Source of the DNA: Gyrodactylus bullatarudis
Taxonomy: Eukaryota > Platyhelminthes > Monogenea > Gyrodactylidea > Gyrodactylidae
NCBI GenBank assembly: GCA_012064415.1
Contig: SSNU01000172.1
Coordinates: forward strand, 62,001 to 126,000
Reading direction: 5' to 3'
DNA length: 64,000 nucleotides
Shown here: piece after piece, positions 54,981 to 64,000 of the stretch
Layout of the letters: the number at the start of each line of letters is the position of its first letter
Numbering within the stretch: position 1 is the stretch's first letter
Translations under genes and position numbers: made by a program
Notes under the pieces: model-generated
What the model saw: the letters and a program-made list of their open reading frames with translations, nothing else
What the model was told of the DNA's origin: nothing
Database searches by the model: none

Positions 54981-56782
54981 AGATAACTTTTAAGGTAGGT
55001 AGAATGACTGATAAGAAAAATTAGTAAAAACTTAAGTTTTAATAGTTGTAGCTATTTATCTGATTTTCAGTATATTTTTGACTAGGAATCGTATGGCAGA
55101 AGCTACTATAATGTAAATCTAAATGAAAATCCTAAAAGAGTATTTTGATAGCAGTTTAAGTTTTAGAAATATACAAGCACCATTTTTAGAATTAGTAGAT
55201 GAAAAAGGACAAAATAAAAAGAGTAAAATTTTCAAGTGACCTCTTGAGTTATTCTTCACTCCGAAGGAAAGGAAAAACAAATACTTGTTAAAAATAAAAA
55301 CGGAATTCCACACTTTTGAAAGAATGAATTTTTTAAAGTTCTCAACCAGAAAACTGCTCAGAGATATACTGGAAGAAAATGTGGATATATCAGTTAGATT
55401 AAATTTAAATCTAAAGATAAGAATCTGATTGAAATTACACATATCTACGATCAACTCTATCTTTAGGTTAACATATTCCCTCCGATAAGGATTAATTTTG
55501 TACAATTGTCGCAAGAAATAGCCTAGATAATTATCTTATAAGTAGACATGGCGGAACTAGCACATGGTATTATTTCAAAACCACTGAACGAGAATAATCA
55601 ATTTTCATCACAGCAATCAAATTTTTTAATAAAAATACAGAAAATTAAAATTTATCTGATATTGAGAATGAGATTTTGTTGATCAATTCAAAAAATTTGA
55701 GCATTCGATTGATTCTATAGAATAAAACTTCATCGGCAAGTGAATCTAGACTTGTTTATCGTTTTTCATCATTCCTAGAAATAAGAAACTCTTTCTCTTA
55801 TGGCGAGAAAAGGAAATTTCTGTTCAATTAAATAATTTCTCTCATTTCAGAATGATTCTGAGGATTTCCCATTGCATCTGAATAAAGGTAGAAGCGGAAA
55901 AGTTAAAAAAATGTGTTTTTTTTCTTTATGTCATCAACTTGAGCTATGATTTATTGTTCTTGTTTCACTGTCGGCTTGTACATTTTTCAATTAAATAAAT
56001 GAATTCATCGATTTAGGAAATGTACTGTATTTATGTGCAGTGCTAATCTAATTAATGTGAAAAAATGATAGCCTAAGGGAAAGACAGTATTTTCTCTAAT
56101 ACATTATTTTCATTGAAAATTAGAAAAAGGATGAAATAAACAGCAGTTTAAAGTGTGAATTTCATATTTTAAGAATTCAAAAGTTTTCAAAGAACGACAA
56201 AAAAGTTTCTTAGTATGATGAGAATGTTTAAAAGTCACTCCATCGATAACAGAACTATATCTATTGCTCTACAATAAATTTTCCATATTTTTATCTTTTC
56301 TTTATTTATTTTGATTCCCCAGTGGCCAAGGGAAAGGATTAAAAGTTTGGGATTAAAATCCTCAAAAAATACCTTATTATACTGAATATATTATGCAGAA
56401 TAAGCTGATTAATTACTTCTCTTAAGCTAAAGTATTTAGTCTACCTATTTTATGATATTAGAATAATAAACAGTCATACGTATATAGTTTAAAGTTTTTT
56501 TCCACGAGAAGTTTAATCATAAAAATATAATGAACCAGGGAATTTTTTTCAATGGATATTGCTGAGGCTGAAATATTCTATGGTTTCAGAATACGGTGAT
56601 AAAAACCAATCTTCAGGACTTTTTTTAAATCCTGAAGATGGCTAAATTTCGTTCTTTTTTCTCTTTGATATAAGTGAGTTGATTTTCTAAAAAACTTTAA
56701 TATATTTTATCAAAAACAACTCATCTTCAAATTGTCATAATCAGGGCACCAAAAATGAATTTAGCATATTTTATCTATAGAA
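54981..56782. other. PDE4 intron, no feature recognised
   Basis: AT-rich intron; the minus-strand open frame at 55,119-55,514 is Phe/Leu/Ser-rich with no recognisable domain. Confidence 0.4.
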
Positions 56783-57858
56783 TGTCAAACATTGTATACA
56801 CTGCGCACAAAAATGAACAATGTGTATACTCGGTGTACACATTGTCAAAAGTTTACAAATTGTTCTTAAGGTCTAATGAGCAATGTGGAAACTTTAACTT
56901 TTTAAGAGTTAAGAAATTGTATTTTGAATAATTTTATCAGGAATCTTTACTATTTATTATCACAAGCTGATTTTACTACAGAAGAATGACTCTTGAATCT
57001 GATTTTGAGATGCTCCTGTTTTTTAGTCTTAAATAAACATTATTGATTCTTTAGGAAAATTTATTTGTTATTACAAGCTAAACTTTTGTGGCACTTAGAT
57101 GTACATAATCTATTATTTTTTAAGCATTGACATCTGTTGTTTTGACAACCACCTTGACAATTGCATTTTAACATTCCTTGGCCATCGCAGTTTGAATTCA
57201 TCCTCGATGCTGTTCTCAGAGGAATCTCTTTTTTGGGAATTTCTTCTGGACTGATAAAAAAATTGTTAAGAGAAGTGAATTGTCCCCGAGAAAAATGACT
57301 CTGCAAAATCCCATCCTTTGTACCGATTTCATATAATGCATTCTGATCTTGACTCAATATGACTCCAACTACGTTACTTGAATCCATCTGGGAGCGATCT
57401 ATCTCAGGAATTTTTACTGCTACGTTAGTACCTACCGTACAGTTGCCAGATGTTTGACGTATCATTTTATCTGCTTTCTGTTTCATCCTGGTACTGATAC
57501 AATTATCTAAATTTTCTCTATCGAAAACGATTTCTTCGAGATTATCTATTGGCTTCAAGTATGCATCATTTTTGCTCTCTGAATCAGACGAATCTTAATG
57601 ATAAAAATGAATAAAATGAGTAGAACTAGAATAGAAAAAGAATTACCATCAGAACTATTTTCAGTTTGATCCTCTTCCTGATAATAAATAGTAAAGATTC
57701 CTGATAAAGTTATTCAAAATACAATTTCTTAACTCTTAAAAAGTTAAAGTTTCCACATTGCTCATTAGACCATAAGAACAATTTGTAAACTTTTGACAAT
57801 GTGTACACCGAGTATACACATTGTTCATTTTTGTGCGCAGTGTATACAATGTTTGACA
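56783..57858 (-). mobile_element. Ginger-like remnant with 180-bp inverted ends and CXC-domain gene
   Basis: 1,076 bp. Terminal repeats of about 180 bp (56,783-56,963 and 57,678-57,858) start TGTCAAACATTGTATACACT and end with the exact complement, i.e. TGT...ACA ends. The arms contain smaller inverted units (GTGTATACTCGGTGTACAC). They enclose the 3' part of a spliced minus-strand gene encoding a CXC finger like that of integrase-derived KRBA2/SCAND3-type proteins. Ginger DNA transposons have TGT ends and such integrases, but no integrase core is present and no target duplication is visible. Confidence 0.6.
57061..57593 (-). pseudogene. C-terminal exon of a Ginger/KRBA2-like integrase protein (CXC domain)
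   Basis: Open frame ending in TAA at 57,061. The peptide has a linker rich in charged residues, VVGVILSQDQNALYEIGTKD and SHFSRGQFTS, then a Cys-rich end: CNCQGGCQNNRCQCLKNNRL followed by C-x3-C-H and a last Cys. The nine-Cys CXC pattern binds zinc and DNA. Upstream, a 53-bp intron (57,594-57,646, GTAATT...TTAAG) connects in phase to EEDQTENSSD coded at 57,647-57,677. Beyond that the inverted repeat begins, and all of the integrase core is absent. Most similar, from memory of the family, to the ends of SCAND3/KRBA2-like proteins in invertebrates. Confidence 0.65.
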
Positions 57859-57989
57859 TGATAAGAATTAAACATTCAAAAAAGAAACTTGTATTTCGTA
57901 TGCTAACGCACTGGACTAAAATTTCCCCCCATTTTTCCATTTTCAAAAATAAGATTGCGATTTATTTGCCATTTTTAAGATATTTTTGC

Positions 57990-58322
57990 GATATTTTTCA
58001 ATATTTTATTCCATTTATTTTCCACCCTACTAATAAGCACACAGCTAATAAGACGAGCAAGATGATCCAGCAGGAATTGCCAACAGCAAAAACTATTTGG
58101 GACGAAGAGTTTGCCAAAGCCTTCATTGGCTCAAAAATTCCACTACATAAAATGAGAATGCCTGCCATGAAGAATTTATTAAAACAACTTCCAATCAAAA
58201 TAGGTTCCAGTGTGACATGTAGAAGCTACCCTGATAAAATTTATAACGAAAATATGAATTGCATAAAAGAAATTGTTTCAGACCAAAATATTTTTATTAC
58301 TATGGATGAAGCAGAGTTATGA
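57990..58322 (+). pseudogene. hAT-type transposase fragment (CGBP1-like region)
   Basis: Open frame continuing from the right end of the Ginger-like remnant. It has NKHTANKTSK (end of a BED-like finger), then EEFAKAFIGSKIPLHKMRMP, LLKQLPIKIGSSVTCRSY and NIFITMDEAEL. This matches the region before and at the first catalytic Asp of hAT transposases that are annotated as CGBP1-like in many invertebrates. It stops right after MDEAEL with TGA, so no catalytic domain remains. Confidence 0.6.
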
Positions 58323-59461
58323 ATTATGACTCATAATTATGAATTATAATTCATTCGAGAGAATATTAGTTCTTCTTTTATAAAAAGAGTTATTTATCTA
58401 TTTTTAGATTCTTTAAAGCAAAATTATGGCTCAAAAAAGTTACATGTCCTATATATGAAACGCTGGGATTTGAATGGTTTGTCTGGTAATTGAAACTTAT
58501 TAAAAGAATATCATTACAATCTACAAGAAAGATAAATTGCAGATTTGTAATTAGCATTCTATTGAACTTGAAAGAAATTTTTTTTCTCATTTGACAATTA
58601 GATAGACAGAAATGACATTGAATTAATGCATGAATATACATTTGAGAGAAATAATACTTAAAAAATCAAAATCGAAGAAGGGGAAACTTCTCTTTGATTA
58701 TTCAAGAATAAATAAAATTTCAGCAAATTTCCTCGATAGATAGATTCCCAAAAGAGAAATATACAAGTGAGTGCAATGGATAACAAAAGAATTTTAGAGA
58801 AAAATAGATAAAAAAGTTGTATATACTTTTTATGAGTATTATTTTATTTGACTATTCTTTTATCGTAAGGAAACAGAAAAACGAACTAAAACGCACTTAG
58901 ATTATGGGCATTGGTAATTGACATTTTCAAAATTTTTCCCATTATAAATCAGTTTTAATAATAACAATTCTCCTGAAGAGATTCCCTTCAATGCTAACAA
59001 CAATTCAGAGATTTGGATGTTACCTACCTTAATTTTTGAAAAAATAATAAATTAAAAATATCTTTTTGGCGTTAAAATGGTCTAATAAGACATTTTTTTG
59101 GCATGTTAAAAGCTTTTTTCGCAGAACTGTTTTCTCTTGATTAAAGTTGAAAAAGGTGTTATTTTTTATCTTTGAAAATTTAATAAAAGAGAGACAGAAA
59201 GAGAGTGCTTCTTAGTTCATCTAGGTGTGGAGGGAGTGCAATGAATCAATAAACATTCATGCCTATCATTAATTATAATTAATAGAGAGAAATTATTTGC
59301 AAACTTGATTGTTGTTTTTTTTAATATATTATTTTGAATATTTCAAATTTTGAAAGAATATTAGGCATCTCCATAAAAAATATTTCAAGGAGTAGAATTT
59401 TTCAATAGCATAAAAAATGACTGATTAATCAATACATCTGGAATAAAACAAAGAGACTCAC
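58323..59461. other. PDE4 intron near the upstream first exon
   Basis: AT-rich intron with no recognised feature. The minus-strand frame at 58,390-58,641 has no domain or splice support. Confidence 0.4.
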
Positions 59462-59595
59462 CCTGGCATGCACGAGTGACGTCTACGAAAGGACATTTTC
59501 TGATCAAAATTAATTCCAGAGTTTAATCCAGAGATGCTCTCATTGTGTTCAGTCTCCTCGTCTTGGCCATCCTCAACAAAATTGACACGAAGCAT
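59462..59595 (-). CDS. PDE4: PDE4 first coding exon, long isoform
   Basis: Starts at ATG 59,595, the first ATG after an in-frame TAA near 59,713. 134 coding bases end in phase 2 at a strong donor (CCAGG|GTGAGT). It encodes an acidic N-terminus (MLRVNFVEDGQDEETEHNES) and then MSFRRRHSCMPG. The RRRHS motif parallels the FRRHSW segment near the N-terminus of mammalian PDE4D3, a PKA site; whether it is phosphorylated here is inference. The reading frame continues without break into the exon at 38,968. A CpG-poor AT-rich region lies upstream and no promoter motif stands out. Confidence 0.8.
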
Positions 59596-60519
59596 GATCA
59601 CAGTTATCTTGAACAATTTTTCAAGGGATGATAGTTCTTTTGTGGTTTGTATGATAATTCTTGTATGATTTGAATGTTCCTTGTGTGCGTGAATATACTT
59701 GTAAATTTATAATACTGTGTATGAATATATATTCCAGTGGTGTTATTTTATTGACAGGCAATGTCTCTATAAGCGAGAAAGACTCATTATTAAGATGAAA
59801 ATTCAATTTGTATAAGCATACAAAATAATCACACGAGACTATGCTGCCTTTGAAAAATATCCTTGGCGGTGTTTTAACTGATAAAAGAGATGAGAAAAAT
59901 TATATTTTATGTATATCCTCAAGATTTGAAGAATCTCAAATAGCAGCACAAGGGCAAAGAGTTGAATAACTTTGTTGGTGTTTTGAAGAATGAATATAAC
60001 TTGAAAAAAGTATAAGTAATTTTAAATACACTGCTTATATTATTACAAGCATATACACACACATAATATATGGGTATATGTATAGAGAATTCAATGAAGA
60101 ATATATTTCAGAACGAAGTTTAGTAGAGAATAGATTCAGTGTAGAGGGTAAAATATTCTTTAGCATACACACAGAAGTGTAGGATAGTATACAAGCAGAC
60201 AAATGCGTCTAGTCATAATTTTGGATCACGATAGATCAAAAAATATATGTTGATAATAATGATAGATATTAATGTAATTTATGGATAAAAAATTCTATAA
60301 TTAAAATATGCATTAGTATTATTGGGAAAAAAAGAAATGATTGAAAGCAAAACTTCTTGCAGAAATGAATCTACTCAAGAGTTTTATAAAAACTTTAATT
60401 TCACCATCAAAATTTGGAATATGAAGAAAATTTAATTGATTTTTAAGAGGAAATCAAAATTCAACTCAAAAACGAAAATAAGGTAAATCATTAGATCAGT
60501 TCAGCCTAATTGTTTTCCT
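59596..60519. other. Upstream region of PDE4 long isoform
   Basis: Contains the 5' untranslated part and probably the promoter of the exon ending at 59,595 on the minus strand. A TACACACACATAATATATGG tract lies near 60,053-60,072. No specific regulatory motif can be supported. Confidence 0.35.
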
Positions 60520-60735
60520 TGGCTAATCTAATCTTGAGAGACCTCTATCGACTACCTTTCCAAGCACAAAAACTGGCAATTTGGCGTCAAACCGAAATTT
60601 ACAAAATTCTTTTCTTCAAATTGTAAAAATAGGCGACATGATCTAAACTCAAAAATATCTTAATCGTATTCCATTTCTTGACGAAAAAATTTAGATCTCT
60701 GTAAATATCATACATTCCCAACTTGATATCAAAAA
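60520..60735. mobile_element. Foldback MITE FB-A, decayed single arm
   Basis: Right-arm landmarks with many changes: GGCTAATCTAATCTTGAGAG, TTTGGCGTCAAA, TTCAAATTGTAAAAATAGGC, AATATCATACATTCCCAACT. Left arm absent. Confidence 0.5.
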
Positions 60736-61468
60736 ACTCTTTATTATTGATAGTGAATGGAAGGCTAATTAGAGTGTTAGACCATCTTTTTATGTAGTCC
60801 TTTTAATTGAGCTAATTTAAATTTTGGGTTTGATTTACAATTTTTTATATTTTTCTTCATGTTGAAGCTAACAAAACATATTTCTGGGGGAGGAGATCGA
60901 GGAGAGAAAACTTTCTTCATAGATCACGTTTCCTACACTAATGAAGTTTGTTTGAAGAAATTGTTCTATGGAGATTGTTTGGAAGGAATTTACCAAAAAT
61001 GTTTCCATGTTTATACTAGTAGTTTAAGTGTGATAGGAGCTTTGGACAAATTAATTTGATGGAGATAGCCCAAGTGTCTATAAAGAATCAAGGGTATGCA
61101 TTTACGAAAGAAAAAAAAGAAAGAATTGAAGCTTGTCAAAAAGTGTCAATTTCTGTAGAAAAACAACGATCACAAGTCTATCATCTGAAAATCTGTTAGG
61201 AGAACATGTACGCAGCTAAAGTTGAAAATTAAAATCGATTTGAAAAATTTGCCCTTGTTATTAATCAATTTCAATAAGTAATAAGAAATTCTCAATACTG
61301 AATATTTTTTCGATAATATACGTATATACTCGAACCTCATCAGGAATATCATTGTTAGATTCTAAACTTATTTGGAAGGTTTAGAGAACGACTAAATTTT
61401 TGGTTGATTTTGAATATTGACGATGATATGATTCACTTAATTTATCAAAAACGTCCGAAAATCCGCTT
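60736..61468. other. Noncoding upstream DNA
   Basis: Open frames at 60,859-61,059 (plus) and 61,170-61,352 (minus) carry no recognisable domain. No repeat arms seen. Confidence 0.35.
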
Positions 61469-61508
61469 AAAATCATATTTGTAGATATATAAGAAAAGAA
61501 TTTTTATT

Positions 61509-61545
61509 CACTAAATGTACATTTCTTTATGGTTCATCGGTAGTG
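61509..61545 (-). ncRNA. Degenerate hammerhead, left arm of second copy
   Basis: Minus strand: CACTA, CCGATGA, ACCATAAA, GAAATGTACATT, TAGTG. Stem I (CACTA/TAGTG) and the palindromic stem III (ATGTACAT) are kept, and the cleavage base is T. The core has CCGATGA in place of CTGATGA: the invariant U4 is changed, so activity is unlikely. Confidence 0.5.
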
Positions 61546-61602
61546 ACACATAAATAATGATAAAAGTTTAAAGTTCATTGAAAATAATATTTTACAATTT
61601 TT

Positions 61603-62286
61603 NNNNNNNNNNNNNNNNNNNNNNNNNNNNNNNNNNNNNNNNNNNNNNNNNNNNNNNNNNNNNNNNNNNNNNNNNNNNNNNNNNNNNNNNNNNNNNNNNN
61701 NNNNNNNNNNNNNNNNNNNNNNNNNNNNNNNNNNNNNNNNNNNNNNNNNNNNNNNNNNNNNNNNNNNNNNNNNNNNNNNNNNNNNNNNNNNNNNNNNNNN
61801 NNNNNNNNNNNNNNNNNNNNNNNNNNNNNNNNNNNNNNNNNNNNNNNNNNNNNNNNNNNNNNNNNNNNNNNNNNNNNNNNNNNNNNNNNNNNNNNNNNNN
61901 NNNNNNNNNNNNNNNNNNNNNNNNNNNNNNNNNNNNNNNNNNNNNNNNNNNNNNNNNNNNNNNNNNNNNNNNNNNNNNNNNNNNNNNNNNNNNNNNNNNN
62001 NNNNNNNNNNNNNNNNNNNNNNNNNNNNNNNNNNNNNNNNNNNNNNNNNNNNNNNNNNNNNNNNNNNNNNNNNNNNNNNNNNNNNNNNNNNNNNNNNNNN
62101 NNNNNNNNNNNNNNNNNNNNNNNNNNNNNNNNNNNNNNNNNNNNNNNNNNNNNNNNNNNNNNNNNNNNNNNNNNNNNNNNNNNNNNNNNNNNNNNNNNNN
62201 NNNNNNNNNNNNNNNNNNNNNNNNNNNNNNNNNNNNNNNNNNNNNNNNNNNNNNNNNNNNNNNNNNNNNNNNNNNNNNNNNNNNNN
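61603..62286. other. Assembly gap (run of N)
   Basis: 684 unknown bases. The gap length may be an estimate. It lies between inverted repeats of more than 130 bp. Confidence 0.99.
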
Positions 62287-62407
62287 AGAGTTTTGGTGTT
62301 TTTTTAGCTTACATTTATTCTAATTTTCTTCAACTTTTACTATTTCTTTCAAAAATTGTAAAATATTATTTTCAATGAACTTTAAACTTTTATCATTATT
62401 TATGTGT

Positions 62408-62444
62408 CACTACCGATGAACCATAAAGAAATGTACATTTAGTG
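62408..62444 (+). ncRNA. Degenerate hammerhead, right arm of second copy
   Basis: Plus strand, same sequence as the left-arm copy: CACTA, CCGATGA, ACCATAAA, GAAATGTACATT, TAGTG. The same U4-to-C change occurs in both arms, so it was present before the arms were copied or has been homogenised. Confidence 0.5.
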
Positions 62445-62509
62445 AATAAAAATTCTTTTCTTATATATCTACAAATAAGATTTTGAATATGTTGTAGTTT
62501 AATTTCAAC

Positions 62510-62673
62510 ATTAATTGGTTTTTTATTCGGTTTACTTGTAAGTAGTTCATGTAAGATATTTGTTGTAAATTCCCAATAAAGTATTAAAATAATACCTTGA
62601 AATCGAAAAATAATAGTTTTCAATTTTTTAGATCTTAAAAAATTATTTTTGGGCATTATTTTTTGAGGCTCTA
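62510..62673. repeat. hAT-like MITE fragment
   Basis: In reverse orientation it matches the split and intact hAT MITEs: ends GAGGCTCTA at 62,673 and contains the complement of ACTACTTACAAGTAAACCGA and of AATAATACCTTG. Its other end abuts the Penelope-type arm at about 62,484, so one element probably inserted into the other. Confidence 0.6.
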
Positions 62674-64000
62674 ATATATCAATCTAATGTTCTCAGTTTC
62701 CTACTAATCTAGATAGAAGAGATGAGCCTCTCTTTCAGACATAGCCAAATCCAGAAATGAGAGAGTGCAAAATGATAAAAGATATTTTCAGTGTAAAGAT
62801 AACATTGAACTACAGTTAGTTATGCATTGCTTATGAAACAAATGTACAAGAGCGTTTGTTTTGTCAATTATATGAAATGAGAAAATGACTTTTGGTTTCT
62901 TTATAAAATATGTTTAAAAATTCTTTCAATATTTTTTGACAATATAAAAGAAAATCTCACAAAAATATAAATCAATACAAGAGATTGGCTTATCAATCGT
63001 CAGAATTAAGTAGTTAAAAAATTAGAGAAGTGTCTAAATTTCAATCCGATTCAGAAGCAAAATTACCGCTAGTTTCTCATGTAGTTTTAATACAAGATAA
63101 AAGCTAAACTGATTTTTGTAGAATTCCTCTAAAAAGAAGGCCATTCTAGTGAGTATTGCAGAATTGGAAAAATTAGGTTAAGTGAGAAAGTCTTAATTAT
63201 CTGTATGAATCAAAACAAAGGATTACTCTGTGGTTAAAACTGGCTCTTCATTACCCCTTCTGCTGAAAAGAAAAGTTGACTTTTTACAATCGCTACCTTG
63301 CAAAAAATGAGGATAAACGAATGCAATAAATTTTACCTCCAAATTAGACAGGAAAAATATTATTCTTAAAGGTTAAAAGTGTCTTGTGATCATATAATAC
63401 ATACAGCTTGTTAGAAAGCAGACTTTGATAATAGACAGGCCGAATATTTCAAACATTTTTTATTAATCGTATAAGATGAAATGAGGAGTCTAATTTTAAG
63501 GATCAATTTTCAATAAGATATTGAGATGCTATAAAATTATTTTCTCATAAAAAAGAAAATCGTTATGTGTATTCCTTTCCTGAGATGAGAAATTCTAAGT
63601 AAAAGACATATTGAAGATATATTGTGAAGATCAAATGAAAAAAATTGAGAATCAATAGTTTATTGAAAAGGATGGGAAGCTAGTCTTTGGATGGATCCTT
63701 AGGAAAAATTTACATTGAGTGAATTTCAAAAAGTCTTGTCTCGAAAAACTTTTGCTTGGAAATGATAAAATATTAAATCTCTTTCAGTGGTAAAAAAATC
63801 TCGTCATAAAGCTAATTAATATGAAGATGGGAATTTATGATTTTTACAAAATTATAAATATTTTCATCAGGAAATCGAATTTGATCAGTATCTTTTGGAA
63901 TATAGATCGTAGATTCCACTTTCAGGATCTGAAGGAAAAAATTTTTGAAAAAAATCAAATTTTAAGAAAGTTATGGCATATTTCAAATCTAGCGATGGCA
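62674..64000. other. Noncoding DNA to the window end
   Basis: AT-rich, no gene seen. At about 63,822-63,870 GATGGGAATTTATGATTTTT and TTTTCATCAGG resemble the outer end of the FB-A foldback, a partial copy. Confidence 0.4.

Larger units (their letters stand above)
11851..59595 (-). other. PDE4: PDE4/dunce gene locus, 5' half (UCR1/UCR2 part)
   Basis: Host gene for a cAMP-specific 3',5'-cyclic nucleotide phosphodiesterase, which ends cAMP signals in the cytosol and at membranes. Six short exons on the minus strand were assigned from GT/AG sites and from peptides typical of the UCR1 and UCR2 regulatory modules. All junction phases agree: 2 to 2 at 59,462/38,968; 2 to 2 at 38,861/27,327 and at 27,511/27,327; 1 to 1 at 27,230/14,315; 0 to 0 at 14,203/11,944; open phase 1 after 11,851. 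Introns are about 20.5, 11.5, 12.9 and 2.3 kb, plus at least 11.8 kb to the left edge. The catalytic HD-type phosphodiesterase exons (metal-binding His/Asp, HDVDHPG-like motif) were not found and should lie at lower coordinates outside the window. Two first exons imply two promoters and at least two N-terminal isoforms, as known for PDE4 genes. Confidence 0.88.
61469..62484. mobile_element. Second Penelope-type inverted-arm structure around an assembly gap
   Basis: Inverted arms at 61,469-61,602 and 62,351-62,484 flank a run of N (61,603-62,286). The sequence just inside the right arm (AGAGTTTTGGTGTTTTTTTA, TACTATTTCTTTCA) matches the inner tail of the 12.6-kb Penelope fragment. Both arms carry a degenerate hammerhead. 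The gap may hide the GIY-YIG part, and palindromic arms may explain why assembly failed here. Confidence 0.65.

Noticed and set aside
61578..62378. Apparent 266-codon frame
   Set aside because: Almost all of it is the run of N; no real sequence supports it.

Overview
The window is AT-rich, intron-rich animal DNA with a dense load of transposable elements, most likely from an arthropod. The transposon mix (Gypsy, a jockey/CR1-type LINE, Penelope-like, piggyBac, mariner, hAT, Mutator-like, Ginger-like) and an arthropod-style PDE4 gene support this. A crustacean such as a copepod is a guess I cannot test here.

The backbone is one host gene on the minus strand, a cAMP-specific phosphodiesterase of the PDE4/dunce family. 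I found it by splice sites and peptide similarity, because its exons are short. Two first exons, each with an in-frame stop upstream of its ATG, lie at 59,595-59,462 and 28,097-27,511. They feed a shared chain: 38,968-38,861 (long isoform only), 27,327-27,230 (UCR1), 14,315-14,203 (start of UCR2) and 11,944-11,851 (UCR2). All splice phases agree. The catalytic exons were not found and should lie beyond position 1. Most of the window is therefore PDE4 intron. At the left edge, a two-exon plus-strand gene of unknown function (57-306 and 1,441-1,721) seems to be nested inside a PDE4 intron.

Mobile elements by region: 0.6-2.8 kb, three foldback MITEs; 2.9-4.1 kb, a deleted Gypsy relic; 4.4-8.0 kb, a LINE with one frameshift in its reverse transcriptase; 12.6-13.2 kb, a Penelope-like fragment with a GIY-YIG domain between inverted arms that each carry a hammerhead-type ribozyme; 30.3-36.7 kb, a four-level nest (hAT-like repeat > Gypsy element with 153-bp LTRs > piggyBac and foldback MITE); 48.4-49.0 kb, a Mutator-like foldback with a 9-bp target duplication; 51.0-52.2 kb, a mariner relic and a hAT MITE; 56.8-58.3 kb, a Ginger-like CXC-domain remnant next to a hAT transposase fragment; 61.5-62.5 kb, a second Penelope-type inverted pair around an assembly gap.

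The most unusual items are the paired hammerhead ribozymes, and the Gypsy element whose start codon shares the last base of one LTR and whose stop codon is the first three bases of the other. No CRISPR array, rRNA or convincing tRNA gene was seen.
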